A stretch of DNA of 64,000 nucleotides from Ashinkailepas kermadecensis (taxonomy: Eukaryota > Arthropoda > Thecostraca > Neolepadidae), in the NCBI GenBank assembly GCA_034440615.1, contig JAOTOM010004822.1:244001-308000 (forward strand). The letters are read 5' to 3'. A model generated the notes under the pieces. It was not told the DNA's origin. It searched no databases and saw only the letters and a list, made by a program, of their open reading frames with translations. The position numbers and the translations under genes are program-made. The stretch's first letter is position 1. Each line of letters starts with the position of its first letter. This document shows positions 48,770-61,214 of this stretch, one piece after another.

Positions 48770-50092
48770 GCGGCCATATGGATATGAATGACACCCCACA
48801 TACTCCATGGTGCTCCTTGAAGGTGTTATCATCACAGGCGACGTCATTAGCGGACACACATGGCCCTGGTTCACACGGTAGGTGGTCACCATGCATTATA
48901 TAGCGCAGAAGGCTTCTGATCAAGTATTACCACTCAGACATACCCGTACCCATGTGGATATGAACGACACCCCGCATACTCGGTGGTGCTACTTGAAGGT
49001 GGTATCACCACAGGCGACGTCATTAGCGGACACAAAATGGCCGCCACCCGGTATATGATCACCATGCATTATATACGGCAGAATTCTTCTGATCAGGTAT
49101 TACCCCTCAGGCATACCCGTGCCCACATGGATATGAATGACACCCCACATACTCCATGGTGCTCCTTGAAGGTGGTATCGTCACAGGCGACGTCATTAGC
49201 GGACACACATGGCCCTGGTTCGCTCGATAGGTGGTCACCATGCAATATATAGCGCAGAAGGCTTCGTATTACCACTCAGACATACCCGTGCACATGTGGA
49301 TATGAACGACACCCCGCATACTCGGTGGTGCTACTTGAAGGTGGTATCACCACAGGCGACGTTATTAGCGGACACAAAATGGCCCCCACCGGGTATATGA
49401 TCACCATGCATTATATACGGCAGAATGCTTCTGATCAAGTATTACCCCTCAGACATACCCGTTCTCATGTGGATATGAATAACACCCCACATACTCGGTG
49501 GTGCTCTTTGAAGGTGGTGTCATCACATGCGATGTCATTAGCGGAAACAAAATGGCCCCCACCCGGTATATGATCACCATGCTTTATATACGGCTGAATG
49601 CTTCTGATCAAGTATTACCCCTCAGACATACCCGTGCTCATGTGGATATGAATGACACCCCAAATACTCGGTGGTGCTCCTTGAAGGTGGTATCGTCACA
49701 GGCGACGTCATTAGCGGACACACATGGCCCTGGTTCACACGGTAGGTGGTCACCATGCATTATATAGCGCAGAAGGCTTCTGATCAAGTATTACCACTCA
49801 GACATACCCGTACCCATGTGGATATGAACGACACCCCGCATACTCGGTGGTGCTACTTGAAGGTGGTATCACCACAGGCGACGTCATTAGCGGACACAAA
49901 ATGGCCCCCACCCGGTATATGATCACCATGCATTATATACGGCAGAATGCTTCTGATCAAGTATTACCCCTCAGACATACCCGTGCTCATGTGGATATGA
50001 ATGACACCCCACATACTTGGTGGTGCTCTTTGCAGGTGGTATCATCACAGGCGACGTCATGAGGGGACACAAATGGCTCTAACCCGGTATGT
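48770..50092 (+). repeat. 173-bp satellite, about 7.5 monomers
   Basis: The monomer contains ctgatcaagtattacccctc, catgtggatatgaatgacac, gaaggtggtatcatcacagg, cgacgtcattagcggacaca and atgcattatata. Equivalent bases at 49325 and 49498 are 173 bp apart. Open frames in it are a by-product. Confidence 0.92.
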
Positions 50093-50281
50093 GACTAAAC
50101 CGCGTCGATTCATTAATTGCAGGGTTGGTGTTTTGTATACTTTTGTGGATGCATGTAACCCCCCCCCCCCAATTATCAATTTTTCCCCTAAAATAATGCA
50201 TTCGCCTCCCCCCCCAATATGAAATGGAAATGGGCATGCAGGAAAAAGCATTAAAACTGCGGGCTGCGATCGGAGCGGCAG

Positions 50282-50388
50282 CGCCAATGACCCCGCCGAT
50301 GGTCCTACCGTTAGCCCCGCCGATGTTCCCACCGATGGCCCGGCAGATGATCCTGCCGATGGTCCCACCGATGACCCTGGAACTAGTG
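50282..50388. repeat. 12-bp minisatellite
   Basis: gatggtcctacc/gatgttcccacc-type units, about nine copies, at the 3' side of the gag-like fragment. Confidence 0.75.
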
Positions 50389-50659
50389 ACGTCCGCCCGC
50401 TAACTCTGGTGACCTGCCACTCAGGACGGTTGTTTCCAGGCGATGGATCACCGCCGTTAACGTCGCGACTATACCCTGTAGTGTGGCCAGCGTACTGGTG
50501 TGCGGAGACACTGCGCTTACTGGCACCGTCTGCGCTGCTGAATATCTTGCCACGATTGCTGACACCAGGCCCGAAGTCGAGGCTTCCAAGAATAAAAAAA
50601 AACAAATGGTGGGGGCCATTTTGCTTCCGCTAATGACATCGCATGTCAGCTGCAGCAAC

Positions 50660-51030
50660 CAGTTGGCCCAGAGAAGCTTTCTCTGACGGCAGCGATAATG
50701 CTGCCCAAGCTGCCTGCGGCAGCCCTCGAAGAAATAGTCTTCAACAGCTCACGGGCGTGTGGGGCATCTCCTGCTGTACCCAGTTCTGAGTGCCACGTCA
50801 ATCGAAGTGCCACGAAACTGGGTGTCTGGGCCGTGATAATATCCATCCGCACATGTGTGGCGATCGACAATGAAAGGCTTGCCACCAGCTGGTCGAACTT
50901 GGTGCTGTCTTCTTGGATTCCAGCCACCCGAAACGCACCGTCCGTCCGTGTCAGTTTTTTAAAATTCAAAAGCGCCTCTTCGAGAGAAAAAGGCGCCTCT
51001 GTAGTATGCTCGAATGGACCCCGTTGCATT
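50660..51030 (-). pseudogene. Retrotransposon gag-like fragment
   Basis: The minus-strand frame contains AFRVAGIQEDSTKFDQLVAS followed by an LSLSIATHVRMDII-type helix. This resembles the capsid start of arthropod LTR-retrotransposon Gag proteins (AQF..AGI..D.TKFD.VV..L). No protease, polymerase or LTRs are seen. A second open piece follows at 50658-50383. Assignment is by motif resemblance only. Confidence 0.45.
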
Positions 51031-51239
51031 TTTCGGCCAGAGGCTACCTTCGGAAGGAAAAGACACCCATCCAGGTAGGAGCGGGCTCAGAAATTGTCAT
51101 GAGGGGATCTTGGTCTCTGAATCTTGGTCGCCTCTGGCTGGAAAAAGAACTTGAGCAGTGTGGTGCACTTGGGCCTTCCTGGAGGGGTGCCTTTACCTTC
51201 ATATATGCATACCCTTCAGTACATATCTTGATGTAATCT

Positions 51240-52240
51240 GGCTGGTGGTGGGAGACCGCGGCAGATAGAAAATGACGGTGTCGTTCCTAAATACATTTGA
51301 GTTGTGTGTTATGTGCCCTCAGATTATTAAAGGCAGAAGCGATGTATTATTTTATTCATCAGTGATCTTGCAACAGCTATCACACCTTCATATTTTCATG
51401 ACAAGTCACTAGAATGTAAAGGTCAGAAAGGGTCTGATTTGATTCAGATTGCCAGATATAGCCAGACTTAGCACGTATCCTTCCACAGACGTTTCCCAGG
51501 CAGCGTTCACGTTACGATTTTACACTGACTTCAAACAGAGTGAGCGAGCGTCCCGAGCGAACGCAGTGATACAAATGCTAAAACTAAAAGTCTTGCTTGC
51601 TTGGATTTTCAGGATATATTGAACTCGGCTTCTTTTCAGGTGACATTGGTATAAGATGAACTGACGTGAAGACGGTGTGCTAGGTAGATTCAACTGGCCA
51701 CTGCATTTGATAAGGATGAAGTATTCCCATGATTTTCACCCTGAAGAAAGAACTCATGAATATGACATTAACCCGATTAAAGTTCCATATAAGGACTCCT
51801 CGTTTTATATTGAATGTCCGAACGCGGTCCTCTCCGCTGCCTCAGTCTGTGTAATGCATGTTGGTATGACCGGAGCCATGATATCCGACCTGGGTGTGCT
51901 TCTGTCAGTCTTGCTCACAAATATATTACTAATATATTAATAGTTCGTCATCACGCTTGTGTGTGAGTTGGCTCATAGATTATTGGTTGATATTTGAGCG
52001 GCGGAGGAAACGTGGCTGGGGAACTTTTGCACAATGATAGCAAGGAACTTTTCGAAAATTGTATTCGCTGTTCTTTTGTCGGGCTTTCAATTGAGTCTGA
52101 CAATTTCATGCCACTTGAGTGGCAACTTGATTTTCTAGACGTGTGGTTGTATTTTTATTTGTATCTTGAGCATCACATCAATTGCAAATTTATCCTATCA
52201 GCAGATTAAGTGTCCTAAATCGAGCATGCAAGCATAATTG
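51240..52240. other. No recognised gene
   Basis: AT-rich, only short open frames. Confidence 0.35.
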
Positions 52241-52249
52241 AGGACAGAG

Positions 52250-52620
52250 TCGATAAGCACGAGCGCCGGAGGGTCTCTCACATAACACGCACATGATGGA
52301 TTCGGCCCCTGCCCTACGATTTCGAAAACTACTGAAGCTATAAGTACACAATTTGGAGAGTAGATTACGGATGTAGTGAACTACAAATTTCATGACACTA
52401 GGCATTTAAGGTCAAATGAAGTTGTGATAGAGGTCCTCACCGCACCGACGATGCCTTTGTGACATTGAACGCTAGCCGGTCACGGCCAGGTCGGTCGATT
52501 TGGCACCCCCGCATTTCCTATTTTTACTAACTGATTTTGATTTTATGTTGCATAGGTTGCGCTTATCGATTTTTCATAAACTCATATGGTTGCATTACAA
52601 TATCGCCGCCCGTTTATGAG
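52250..52620 (+). mobile_element. TTAA-type MITE, partial
   Basis: cgccggagggtctctcac, gattacggatgtagtgaact and a tgcattacaatatcgccgcc block match 27470-27938. The right end is cut off by the GGCTCC block. Confidence 0.6.
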
Positions 52621-52835
52621 TTAATGCCAGGGATGCGGAGCCGGGAAAATTTTGGACGGCTCCGGCTCCGACTCCGGCTCCGGGGAAGTATCCCGGCTCC
52701 GACTCCGACTCCGGCTCCGAGTAAAATGTCCCGGCGGCTCCGGCTCCGGCTCCGGCTCCGGGCAAAATGTACCGGCTCCGGCGACTCCGGCTCCGGCTCC
52801 GGCTCCGTACATCCCAAACGTGATCGATCCATTAA
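52621..52835. repeat. GGCTCC hexamer block between TTAA sites, copy 1
   Basis: ttaatgccagggatgcggag opens it; ggctccggctccgactccgg arrays are separated by gagtaaaatgtcccgg and gggcaaaatgtaccgg; it closes with gtacatcccaaacg and a TTAA nearby. Frames in it give RLRLRL, SGSGSG or APAPAP on either strand and are not genes. Confidence 0.75.
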
Positions 52836-53315
52836 GTAAGAGCTAGGGGGATGTAAAAAGTTAGCCGCGACCACTCAGGGCGCAAACTTCAGACAATTAT
52901 AAGCAACTTTCCCATATAAACCCTGTATCTATCTTGCATCGGAAACTGGCCCTCGTAAACTGACGCTCGCTTCGTGCCGTATTGGGGCAATCAGAAGAGG
53001 GAGACTCGAATCAACAACACTCCCCATCCCGTGAACGGTCCAAGGAACACCATTGTTGTAAATTGTAATGTTTGACCTCATCTCTAATAAGGTACAACAA
53101 CCCGTTGATGATGGAAACAATGAACTTAACTAAACTAAACATGGAACTATTGCATTGACTACGGAGGCTAAAATATGGTTATTGGTTATTCTACCATTAT
53201 TTGATATTTTTACATGTTACTCGTATTTAAACATTTTGGCGTTTAAAAATGCGTTTTCATACCATACCATACCATACTAGGTATAATGTGTTCATTTCAC
53301 GTTTGCTAATTTTGT

Positions 53316-54218
53316 TTAACACGCGCCCTGGAGGGCCTCTGAGAATTACGCGCACTGGAGGGGGGCGGATTCCGCCCCCTAAGATCTCGGCTCCTAGTAA
53401 AGCTGGAGGAACAAAATTCGCAGGGTGGATGGGCACGGTAGTGAACTCTATTGTGTGCCATGTTTGTGACCTTAGGTCAATATCTTCAAGGTCAAATGAG
53501 GTCAGATTGGCAAATTTTCCGGTTTTGCGTGGCTTGGCTTGTCATCGTTATGGATCGCTGTGATTGTGTTTAAATGCTCAAAATGGGCATCAATGATATT
53601 TTGGACATTACTAATGATGCAATGCAGATGCTAGACCCAACATTTGACCTCAGGTCACCTATATAGCACCACTTTATCAGGTTAGTTACCGGAACCGGCC
53701 GCCCGCCTGACTGCTCCGTCTGGCAGCTCGGAACAATCGGCTTCGTGAAGAAGGGGTGAAGTACATGAATAAAGTATGGAAACGCAATGACAAACAATAC
53801 AAATGACAACCAGTAGTGCATTTATGGCAACATTCCAGTTGATCAAGTTTGGTTCCATTAACCTGTCATGAACTTTACCTGACCTGACCTTGGCGACCTA
53901 ACATGACCTTGAAACTATACAGCATATCAATATGCATCAAACAAGTCGCTAGTGTTGCCTAGAACACTTCCCTTTGTCGTATACTGGAAGCGCATCAGCG
54001 CCGATTTTGGTGGTCTGCCGCTATAACATTTTTTGATTTTAGCGGCCCCTAACTTGAAAAATGTTCGGCCGATTTCCATTTTTCTTACTTTAAACGACGC
54101 GCCGTTCATTTCTAAGCAGGTACACCGAAAATCGTGTATATCGAGCGGTAAAATCTGCAGTTATTTGCGAAAACCGGAGGGGTGGGCGGATTTCGCCCCC
54201 CTCCAGTGCGCGTGTTAA
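53316..54218. mobile_element. TTAA-ended MITE, 0.9 kb
   Basis: Starts TTAACACGCGCCCTGGAGGG and ends CCAGTGCGCGTGTTAA. gggggcggattccgcccc palindromes sit at both ends, with repeated ccttaggtcaa, caaggtcaaatgaggtca and tgacctgaccttgg inside. Same family as 21698-22708. Confidence 0.75.
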
Positions 54219-54232
54219 TTTCACCTCTTTCG

Positions 54233-54385
54233 GGTCGGAGCCGCCCTGCTTTTGACGGCTCCGGCTCCGACTCCGGCTCCGAGTAAAATGTCCCGGCGGC
54301 TCCGGCTCCGGCTCCGGCTCCGGGCAAAATGTTCCGGCTCCGGCGGCTCCGGCTCCGGCTCGGTCCGGTCGTCCCTGGTTAATGC
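54233..54385. repeat. GGCTCC hexamer block, copy 2
   Basis: Same internal order as 52621-52835, including gagtaaaatgtcccggcggc and gggcaaaatgttccgg. It ends ggtcgtccctggttaatgc, the inverse of the other copy's start. Confidence 0.75.
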
Positions 54386-54507
54386 AAAAAAACAGGAGAA
54401 ATGGGCGGATTCCGCCCCCTCCTTCGGTGCGGGTGTGAAACAGCCACATTTTATACCTACACCAATCATGTAGCACTTTCCCACCCCCAAATAATGTTCA
54501 TACAACA

Positions 54508-55378
54508 ACACATATGCTGAGGGGTAATACTTGTTCAGAAGCATTCTACCGTATATAATGCATAGTGATCATATACCGGGTGGGGCCACTTTGTGTCCGC
54601 CAACGAAGTCGCCTGTGGTGATACAACCTGCAAAGAGCACTACCGAATATGTGGGGTGTCATTCATATCCATGTGGGAACGTGTATGTCTGAGGGGCAAT
54701 ACTTGTTCAATAGCATTCTGCCGTACAGAATGCATGGTGATCATATGCCGGATGGGGGCCATTTTGTGTCCGCTTATGACGTCGCCTGTGATGTTACCAC
54801 CTTCAAAGACCACCACGGAGTATGTGGGGTGTCATTCATATTCATGTGGGCACGGATATGTCTGAGGGGTAATACTTGATCAGAATCATTCTGCGGTATA
54901 TAATGCATGGCGACCACCTACTGATTGAACTAGGGCCATGTGTGTCCGCTAATGACGTCGCCTCTGGCGATACCATCTTCAAAGAGCACCATCGAGTATG
55001 TGGCGTGTCATTCATATCCACATGAGCATGTCTGAGGGGTAGTACTTGATCAGAAGCATTCTGCCATATATAATGCATGGGGATCATATAACGGGTGGGG
55101 CCATTTTGTGTCCGCTAATGGTGTCGCATGTGATGATACCACCTTCAAAGAGCACAACCGAGCATGTGGGGTGTCATTCATATCGATGTGGGCACGGGTA
55201 TGTCTGAGGGGTAATACTTGATCGGAAGCATTCTGCCGTATATAATGCATGGGGATCATATATCGGGTGGAGGGCCATTTTGTGTCCGCTAATGATGTCG
55301 CCTGTGATGATACCACCTTCAAAGAGCACCATCGAGCATGTGGGGTGTCATTCATATCCATGTGGGCACGGGTATGTG
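54508..55378 (-). repeat. 173-bp satellite, about five monomers, inverted
   Basis: Reverse complement of the 48770-50092 monomer: gaggggtaatacttgatcag, tatataatgcatggtgatca and gtggggtgtcattcatatcc repeat at about 170 to 175 bp. Confidence 0.92.
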
Positions 55379-55684
55379 TAAGACGGCTTACATTTTTAAC
55401 ACAGCGTTTCACGCAGTCGCCATGCGGCGGCCCGACCCGAGAAATCCAGCCGCCGCGACCGGAAACCCGTGGCAGGTGCGGAGAAATTTGTGAAAAGCCA
55501 GCGCAAACACGAAGCCTACTCGTCGCCGATACGCCCACACACTGTCAATAGCGGCCACTTGGAGCTGCCGCGAATGTAAGCAGTGACTTCCGCCCAGCCA
55601 CGGGTATCAGCCTGACCCAGTAACCTGGAAACAGCTACCGCTCAGGAACTGCCAACTGCCAACCGCCAATCAGCGGCCGGCAGT

Positions 55685-55752
55685 CGGCAGTCACCAGTCA
55701 CCAGTCACCAATCACCAGTCACCAGTCACCAATCACCAGTCACCAGCGACAC
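55685..55752. repeat. Heptamer microsatellite
   Basis: agtcacc/aatcacc units in a three-step pattern. Confidence 0.9.
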
Positions 55753-55854
55753 CAGCCGGCACCATCAGCCACCAGCCAGGCCACGGGGCACAAAGAGCCT
55801 GACGTGCGTTGTCTGATAACAGGCGCATTTATAAGCGCCACCCCGGGGGAAGTG

Positions 55855-56010
55855 GGGACATCACCGAAGGCAGTCGTCGAGGACACACCACCCGAGGCAG
55901 CCGCCGGAGGCGGACCACCCCGGGAGAGTCGACACATCACCCAAGGCAGTCATCGCAGACACACCACCCGAGGCAGCCGCCGGAGGCGGACCACCCACGG
56001 CTGCGACGGA
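55855..56010. repeat. About 77-bp tandem duplication in GC-rich DNA
   Basis: cacaccacccgaggcagccg then ccggaggcggaccaccc occurs twice, each after aaggcagtc. Surrounding 55380-56230 is GC-rich with open frames but no recognised gene. Confidence 0.75.
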
Positions 56011-56750
56011 GGAGGAACATTCGACGGAATCGCCGAGAAGCTCGCACATCCAACGGAATTGTTCGGGAGTCGCTCGCGAGCTGAGTGGAGTGATTGTGGG
56101 GAAGCGGTGAACTTCGCTCGCGTTCGATCGACACGGTCACCCCTGCCAGACAGCGAGAACGAAGCTGACGGCGCGGCATGTGAGTGAACTGGAGCAAGGA
56201 GTGGCAATGTATCCCGTGAACCATCATGCCCAAAAATGTGACCCGTCCGTCACCGGTCGTTTTGCATATGTGATGGCCCCAGCCAGCGGTGGGATATGGG
56301 TAGCCGTCTGCCCCGGGAAGGGTAAAAATGGAGGAGCGAATTGTGGCAAATAAGGTTCTTATGGAGCATAGTTTTCAGGGTTGGTGGGGGGATACCTGAA
56401 TGTTATATCGTTTAGACATGCATGGTGTTTAAGGTTGGTGTGGATGATACACGAATGTTTTACTATACATGAATGTTTATACTCTGAATGGAAGGAAAAT
56501 AATACATAATCACGCACACACATAACTGATACGAGTTTAAGTGACTGAGGAACCACTGGTTCCGGGAACACGTTAGTGAATAGGGCATTTCTTCTGGCTC
56601 ACTGCAGTCAAATAAACCCCCTTCTTTCCATGGGAGAATGAAAGTAACGTAGATCCGCTGATACCCCACGTTACTCAGCGGATAAGATGTGCAAACAGAC
56701 AAGGTGGGAATACCTCTTTCCCCACTGTCGCTCTGCCCCTTCTGTTCTCC

Positions 56751-56931
<181 letters not shown>

Positions 56932-56939
56932 CAGAATCA

Positions 56940-59600
56940 AACGTCAACACCTGTTTCCCTTCAAACAGGCAGCTTGGCCGGTGCCGTCGGGTCAAGGGTT
57001 CATTAACCCTGGTGGGGGAAACAGACTTGTATCGTTAACCCGAATAGTCAGTAGTGAACGGGAGTATCGCATGACATGGACATTTGTTTATCAGAGATCT
57101 GCCATTCCAGTGCGTTTACCTGCAAAGACATTGTAATTTGCATCATATTCCACCAGACAATGGGTTTGGTTCCGGCGGGTTTATGAGGGTCTTGATGTCA
57201 CCCTTGACTGAACGTACAAGAGTAACCGCACAAGATTCGTTCATGCTACATGTGAAGTAACTTAGAATAAATACGGGTGTGTAAGCAGCACAGTGTTCTT
57301 TACGCTCGTGTTTCCTAGTTGGCAAACGTAAACGGTAGAAAAATGTGGAATAACTCAGACGCACAATTTTGTTTTAGATTACACTAAACCGTTGCCACTG
57401 AGAAAATGTCCACACCGAAACTGAAATAGCGGATGTTACACAGGCCAAGCATTTATCGCACCACGTGTCTACGAGACTTCCACCTGCTTTAAATGGTGCG
57501 GGTAATAGTACCGAACAACTGAACCCAGGAAGCTGATTACATATGGAACCGGGGATAACATTTAGAAAGGAATGAATGGACTTGAGACTCAAGTTAATTA
57601 TAGAGGACCCTGTGGTCCGTGGTGTGCGTTTTATGTCACGCCGAGATATGCTGGAGACCAAACTCGTACAAGTAAATTGTTGTAGGGGGAAATGTCACAA
57701 AGCAGTCACGATGGGAAATAACGTAACCGTGAAATCGCTGGAAACTCGCCCTCAGGCTTTGTACTTATCAGCGCATGTATTACCCGTGAATGCCGCGGGC
57801 CTGGTAAACACTCGGAGGTCCAGAAGTACTTAAGTTGATGTAGTTGAGGAACGAACCATTAACCATTGACCGTTAAGTTGCCAAACGTACTAGGTGCGAA
57901 TGAGGGATTTAGCAGGGAATTAATTTCGGGTTCGTCCGTTACTGTAAAGCTAGCCGGAAAGACAGGACAGGACGAACCTGACTACCGTCTGTGACGGAAA
58001 ACGTGAGACGACTTACGCAATTAGCGAGGAGACGGCCTGCAAGCCGCCCTTCCACGGGCGATAACTTCCATGGGCCCAAACGTGAGCCGCCGCCCTCTTC
58101 TCTTCGGAGGAGACGGAAGAGGGCTGATAGAAGACGGGAAAATGACGAAACACTGTTGGTTGAACCCCTGGGAAAGCGTGCCGGAAAGACTGGATATTCA
58201 CAGGGCAGCTGGTTCACTTGAGAATTTCTAGGCCGCAAAAACCCTCCGGCCTGGTGATCCCAGAGCGCGGAAGGGCATCCCGAGGGTAGTCAGATCCGAC
58301 GGGATCCGTGGGTAAGCTCGCAGGCAGCGGCACCCAATTTTGGGTCGGGATGAATCTGTGCGCACAGTTAGGTAAAAGCCAAAGACGGCTAGGTCGGTAT
58401 TCCTTGCCCGTCTCAGCTATTCCAGCAGGCCTGGGCCTCTCGATTACGGCACAGACAGGGGAGATGAAGTTTGGCGTTCCGTAAGCCCCCAAGGATAGGA
58501 CAGGCAGGGGATTTGAGGGTCTCCCGACCATGACACCGGGCAGGATAGGTTAGAAAGACGATAGGGGGACATCCCGACCGAATGTGGCCCAGGACCACCT
58601 GTGGGGGTGCCCGCCGATTGCAAGTTAGAGCAATGCAAGGCCTGGCAAGGCATTTGACTCATTTAAAGCGTAGGTATGGCGGCCATTAATACTCAAGCCC
58701 AGCATAAGACCATCAGAAACTAACGGAATATCGCAGCCCAGTGTCATCGAGCCTTGAAGGCAGTAAAGTAAATAGTATCATTCCCAACCAACAGTGTCGC
58801 GTCAGCCGGTCACAGTTGTGGGCCTAAGCACGGGTAATTCACATTTAACCTTGGGCTAGAAAGCCCTAAGCAACGGTCTGAGGAAGTAAGACTCGCTGAA
58901 TGCGCATGCACCACTGGAAGGGAAATTATCGGGCCAACATTTTTAATAGAGAGCAAATGTTCGGAATAGAAGATGGAAATGAATGGATTACGTGGGAGCA
59001 TGCATGACGTAGTTATGGGTAGTTAAGGACCAGTGTGAGCTGTTGGAACTCTGCGTACGCATCTAGCTGTCAGAAACCCTCGTTGCCAAAATTTGACCCA
59101 GGATAATTACCTAGGCCCTCAATTTGCCAGTACGGTGACCCGTGTGAGCATGCAGTTGGATGACATGGAGGGAAACAAGCGGGGACTTTAACACTTAAGG
59201 GGGCCCCGAAGCTGGACGAGGGCCGGCGACGGACGCATTTCCAACTCCAATGTCCGTCCATTACTCTTATGACCCCCCCTCCCCTCCTAGGTCTCTCAAA
59301 TCATGCGGTTCCTCTATCCCCGGCGCCACGACCAAGCCAGGTTCACTCACGAATGGAAGTGGTGAAGAGAGGAGATTTGACCTCGCTAAATATAAATTCG
59401 TGTTAGGATAACGAGTCACGGGGCGCCGACAAGATGACAATACGACGAAGACAAGATGGTATGGCACGCTCAGACTGCATCTACTACAGCGAGGACTCGC
59501 GGGTCACCGCTCGCTGTGGGCCGCTCCGGTTAGGGGCCGGCGGCACGCCGGAAGCGGGATCGGCGCGGGCCAGGGGAGCCGCCCGGCGCCCGTGAGCGTA
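56940..59600. other. No recognised gene or repeat
   Basis: About 2.7 kb of mixed composition with many short open frames on both strands and no family I can name. Confidence 0.4.
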
Positions 59601-59714
59601 GTAAAACATGGCCGCCGGGCGGCGGCCGTGCGGAAACTACTTCTCAAGGTCGCTCCGAAGTCAAGGGCGCACCGCAGTAGACCAAGACGAAACAAAACAA
59701 CAGTGCCACCATTC

Positions 59715-59790
59715 AGACCGACCACTCAGACCAACAATAAGACCGACCACTCAGACCGACCAATCAGACCGACCACTAAGACCGAACCAC
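59715..59790. repeat. 13-bp minisatellite
   Basis: gaccgaccactca units, about five, followed by a C-rich tract to about 59925. Confidence 0.85.
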
Positions 59791-59929
59791 ACCCGTAACC
59801 AATACCAATATCCCATCCCCCTCAATACCACTTCCCCCCAAACCACCACCCCTACCTACCCCCACCCCACCTACCCCTCCCCCATCCATCCCCCCATACC
59901 GACCCCGCCCCCGACCTCGCCGCCCTACA

Positions 59930-60470
59930 TATGTCTGAGGGGTAATACTTGATCAGAAGCATTCTGTCGTATATAATGCATGCTGATCATATACCGGGTG
60001 GGGGGCATTTTGTGTCAGCTAATGACGTCGACTGTAGTGATACCACCTTCAAAGAGCACCACCGAGTATGCGAGGTGTCATTCGTATCTACATGGGCACG
60101 GGTATGTCTGAGGGGTAATACTTGATTAAGCACCACGGACCATGTGAGTTGTCATTCACATTCGTGTGCGCACATATTAATATTCATGCCTGAGGGGTAA
60201 TACTTGATCAGAAGCATTCTGTCGTATATAACGCATGGTGATCGTATACTGGGTTGTGGCCATTTTGTGTCCGCTAATGATGTCGCCTGTGACGATACCA
60301 TCTTCAAAGACCACTATGGAGTATGTGGGGTGTCATTCATATCCATGTGGGTCTGAGGGGTAATAATTTATCAGAAGCATTATGTGGTATATAAAGCATG
60401 TTGGTCATCTACCGAGTGAACCAGGGCCATGTATGTCCGCTAGTGACGTCTCCTGTGATGTAACTACCTG
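59930..60470 (-). repeat. 173-bp satellite, about three damaged monomers, inverted
   Basis: Same orientation as 54508-55378; the second monomer is shortened. Confidence 0.88.
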
Positions 60471-60489
60471 TACCCTGGATACAAATCCA

Positions 60490-60930
60490 TGATTACGTCC
60501 CTGAATTGGGACCTTCGCAATCGCATCCCGCAGACAGTTACCTGGGGACGCCTTTGAATTCCTACCTGAGGCACACACTCGGCGCGAAAATTCGCTGGTG
60601 GCGCCTCTGAATTAGCACCCCACAACCGCAGCCTATAAGTGAAGCGATGTCGTGGTTACGCCTTTGAGGTTCCATCTGAAGCAGCACCCTCGAGATCGAT
60701 ACTTGGTGACGCCCCTGAATTGGCTTTTTCACGACTGCCACCACCCCCCACCCCCTCCGAGAATGAAATTTACATCGTCCTGAAGTCTATCTGAAGCACC
60801 AACCCGGACGGAAAATTATTGATAGAGTCCCTGTAGTGGCATCTGAATCTCCAGCCTTTCGAGAGAACGTCGTGTTGACGCCCGTGAAATGGCATCTGCA
60901 CACATCCCCGAGCAGGAAATGCCTTGTGCT
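60490..60930. repeat. Degenerate about 55-bp tandem repeat
   Basis: gacgcctttgaattc, ggcgcctctgaattag, acgcccctgaattggc and acgcccgtgaaatggcatct mark about eight diverged units. Confidence 0.6.
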
Positions 60931-61214
60931 GTCTCGTTACGTTTGAGTGACGTCACCATCAGCTGACTGGCTGACGGTAACTCGGATGCATAGTTGATCT
61001 AAGTGTGAGCAAGGCCATAATATAGATGTTTGGCCATGTTTGGTATGGCCATGTTTCTTGTTTGACGGCGTCTCTCCTTTCTTGACTAGTTGATATAACT
61101 GGATGTCACATAAGCCGGATTAACGTAATTTCTTCTTTAACGTAGCAACCTCTAGCAGATGGCACTTTGCCTCCGCTAAAGATTTAGGGAAAAAAAAAAA
61201 AAATATATAGTGTG

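Noticed and set aside
48983..50062. Repeated open frames starting MVLLEGG
   Set aside because: They fall inside 173-bp satellite monomers; monomer length is not a multiple of three and the frames are interrupted differently.
59606..59952. Open frame starting MAAGRRPCGNYF after an acATGGCC context
   Set aside because: It soon enters the 13-bp repeat and a C-rich tract; no recognised domain.
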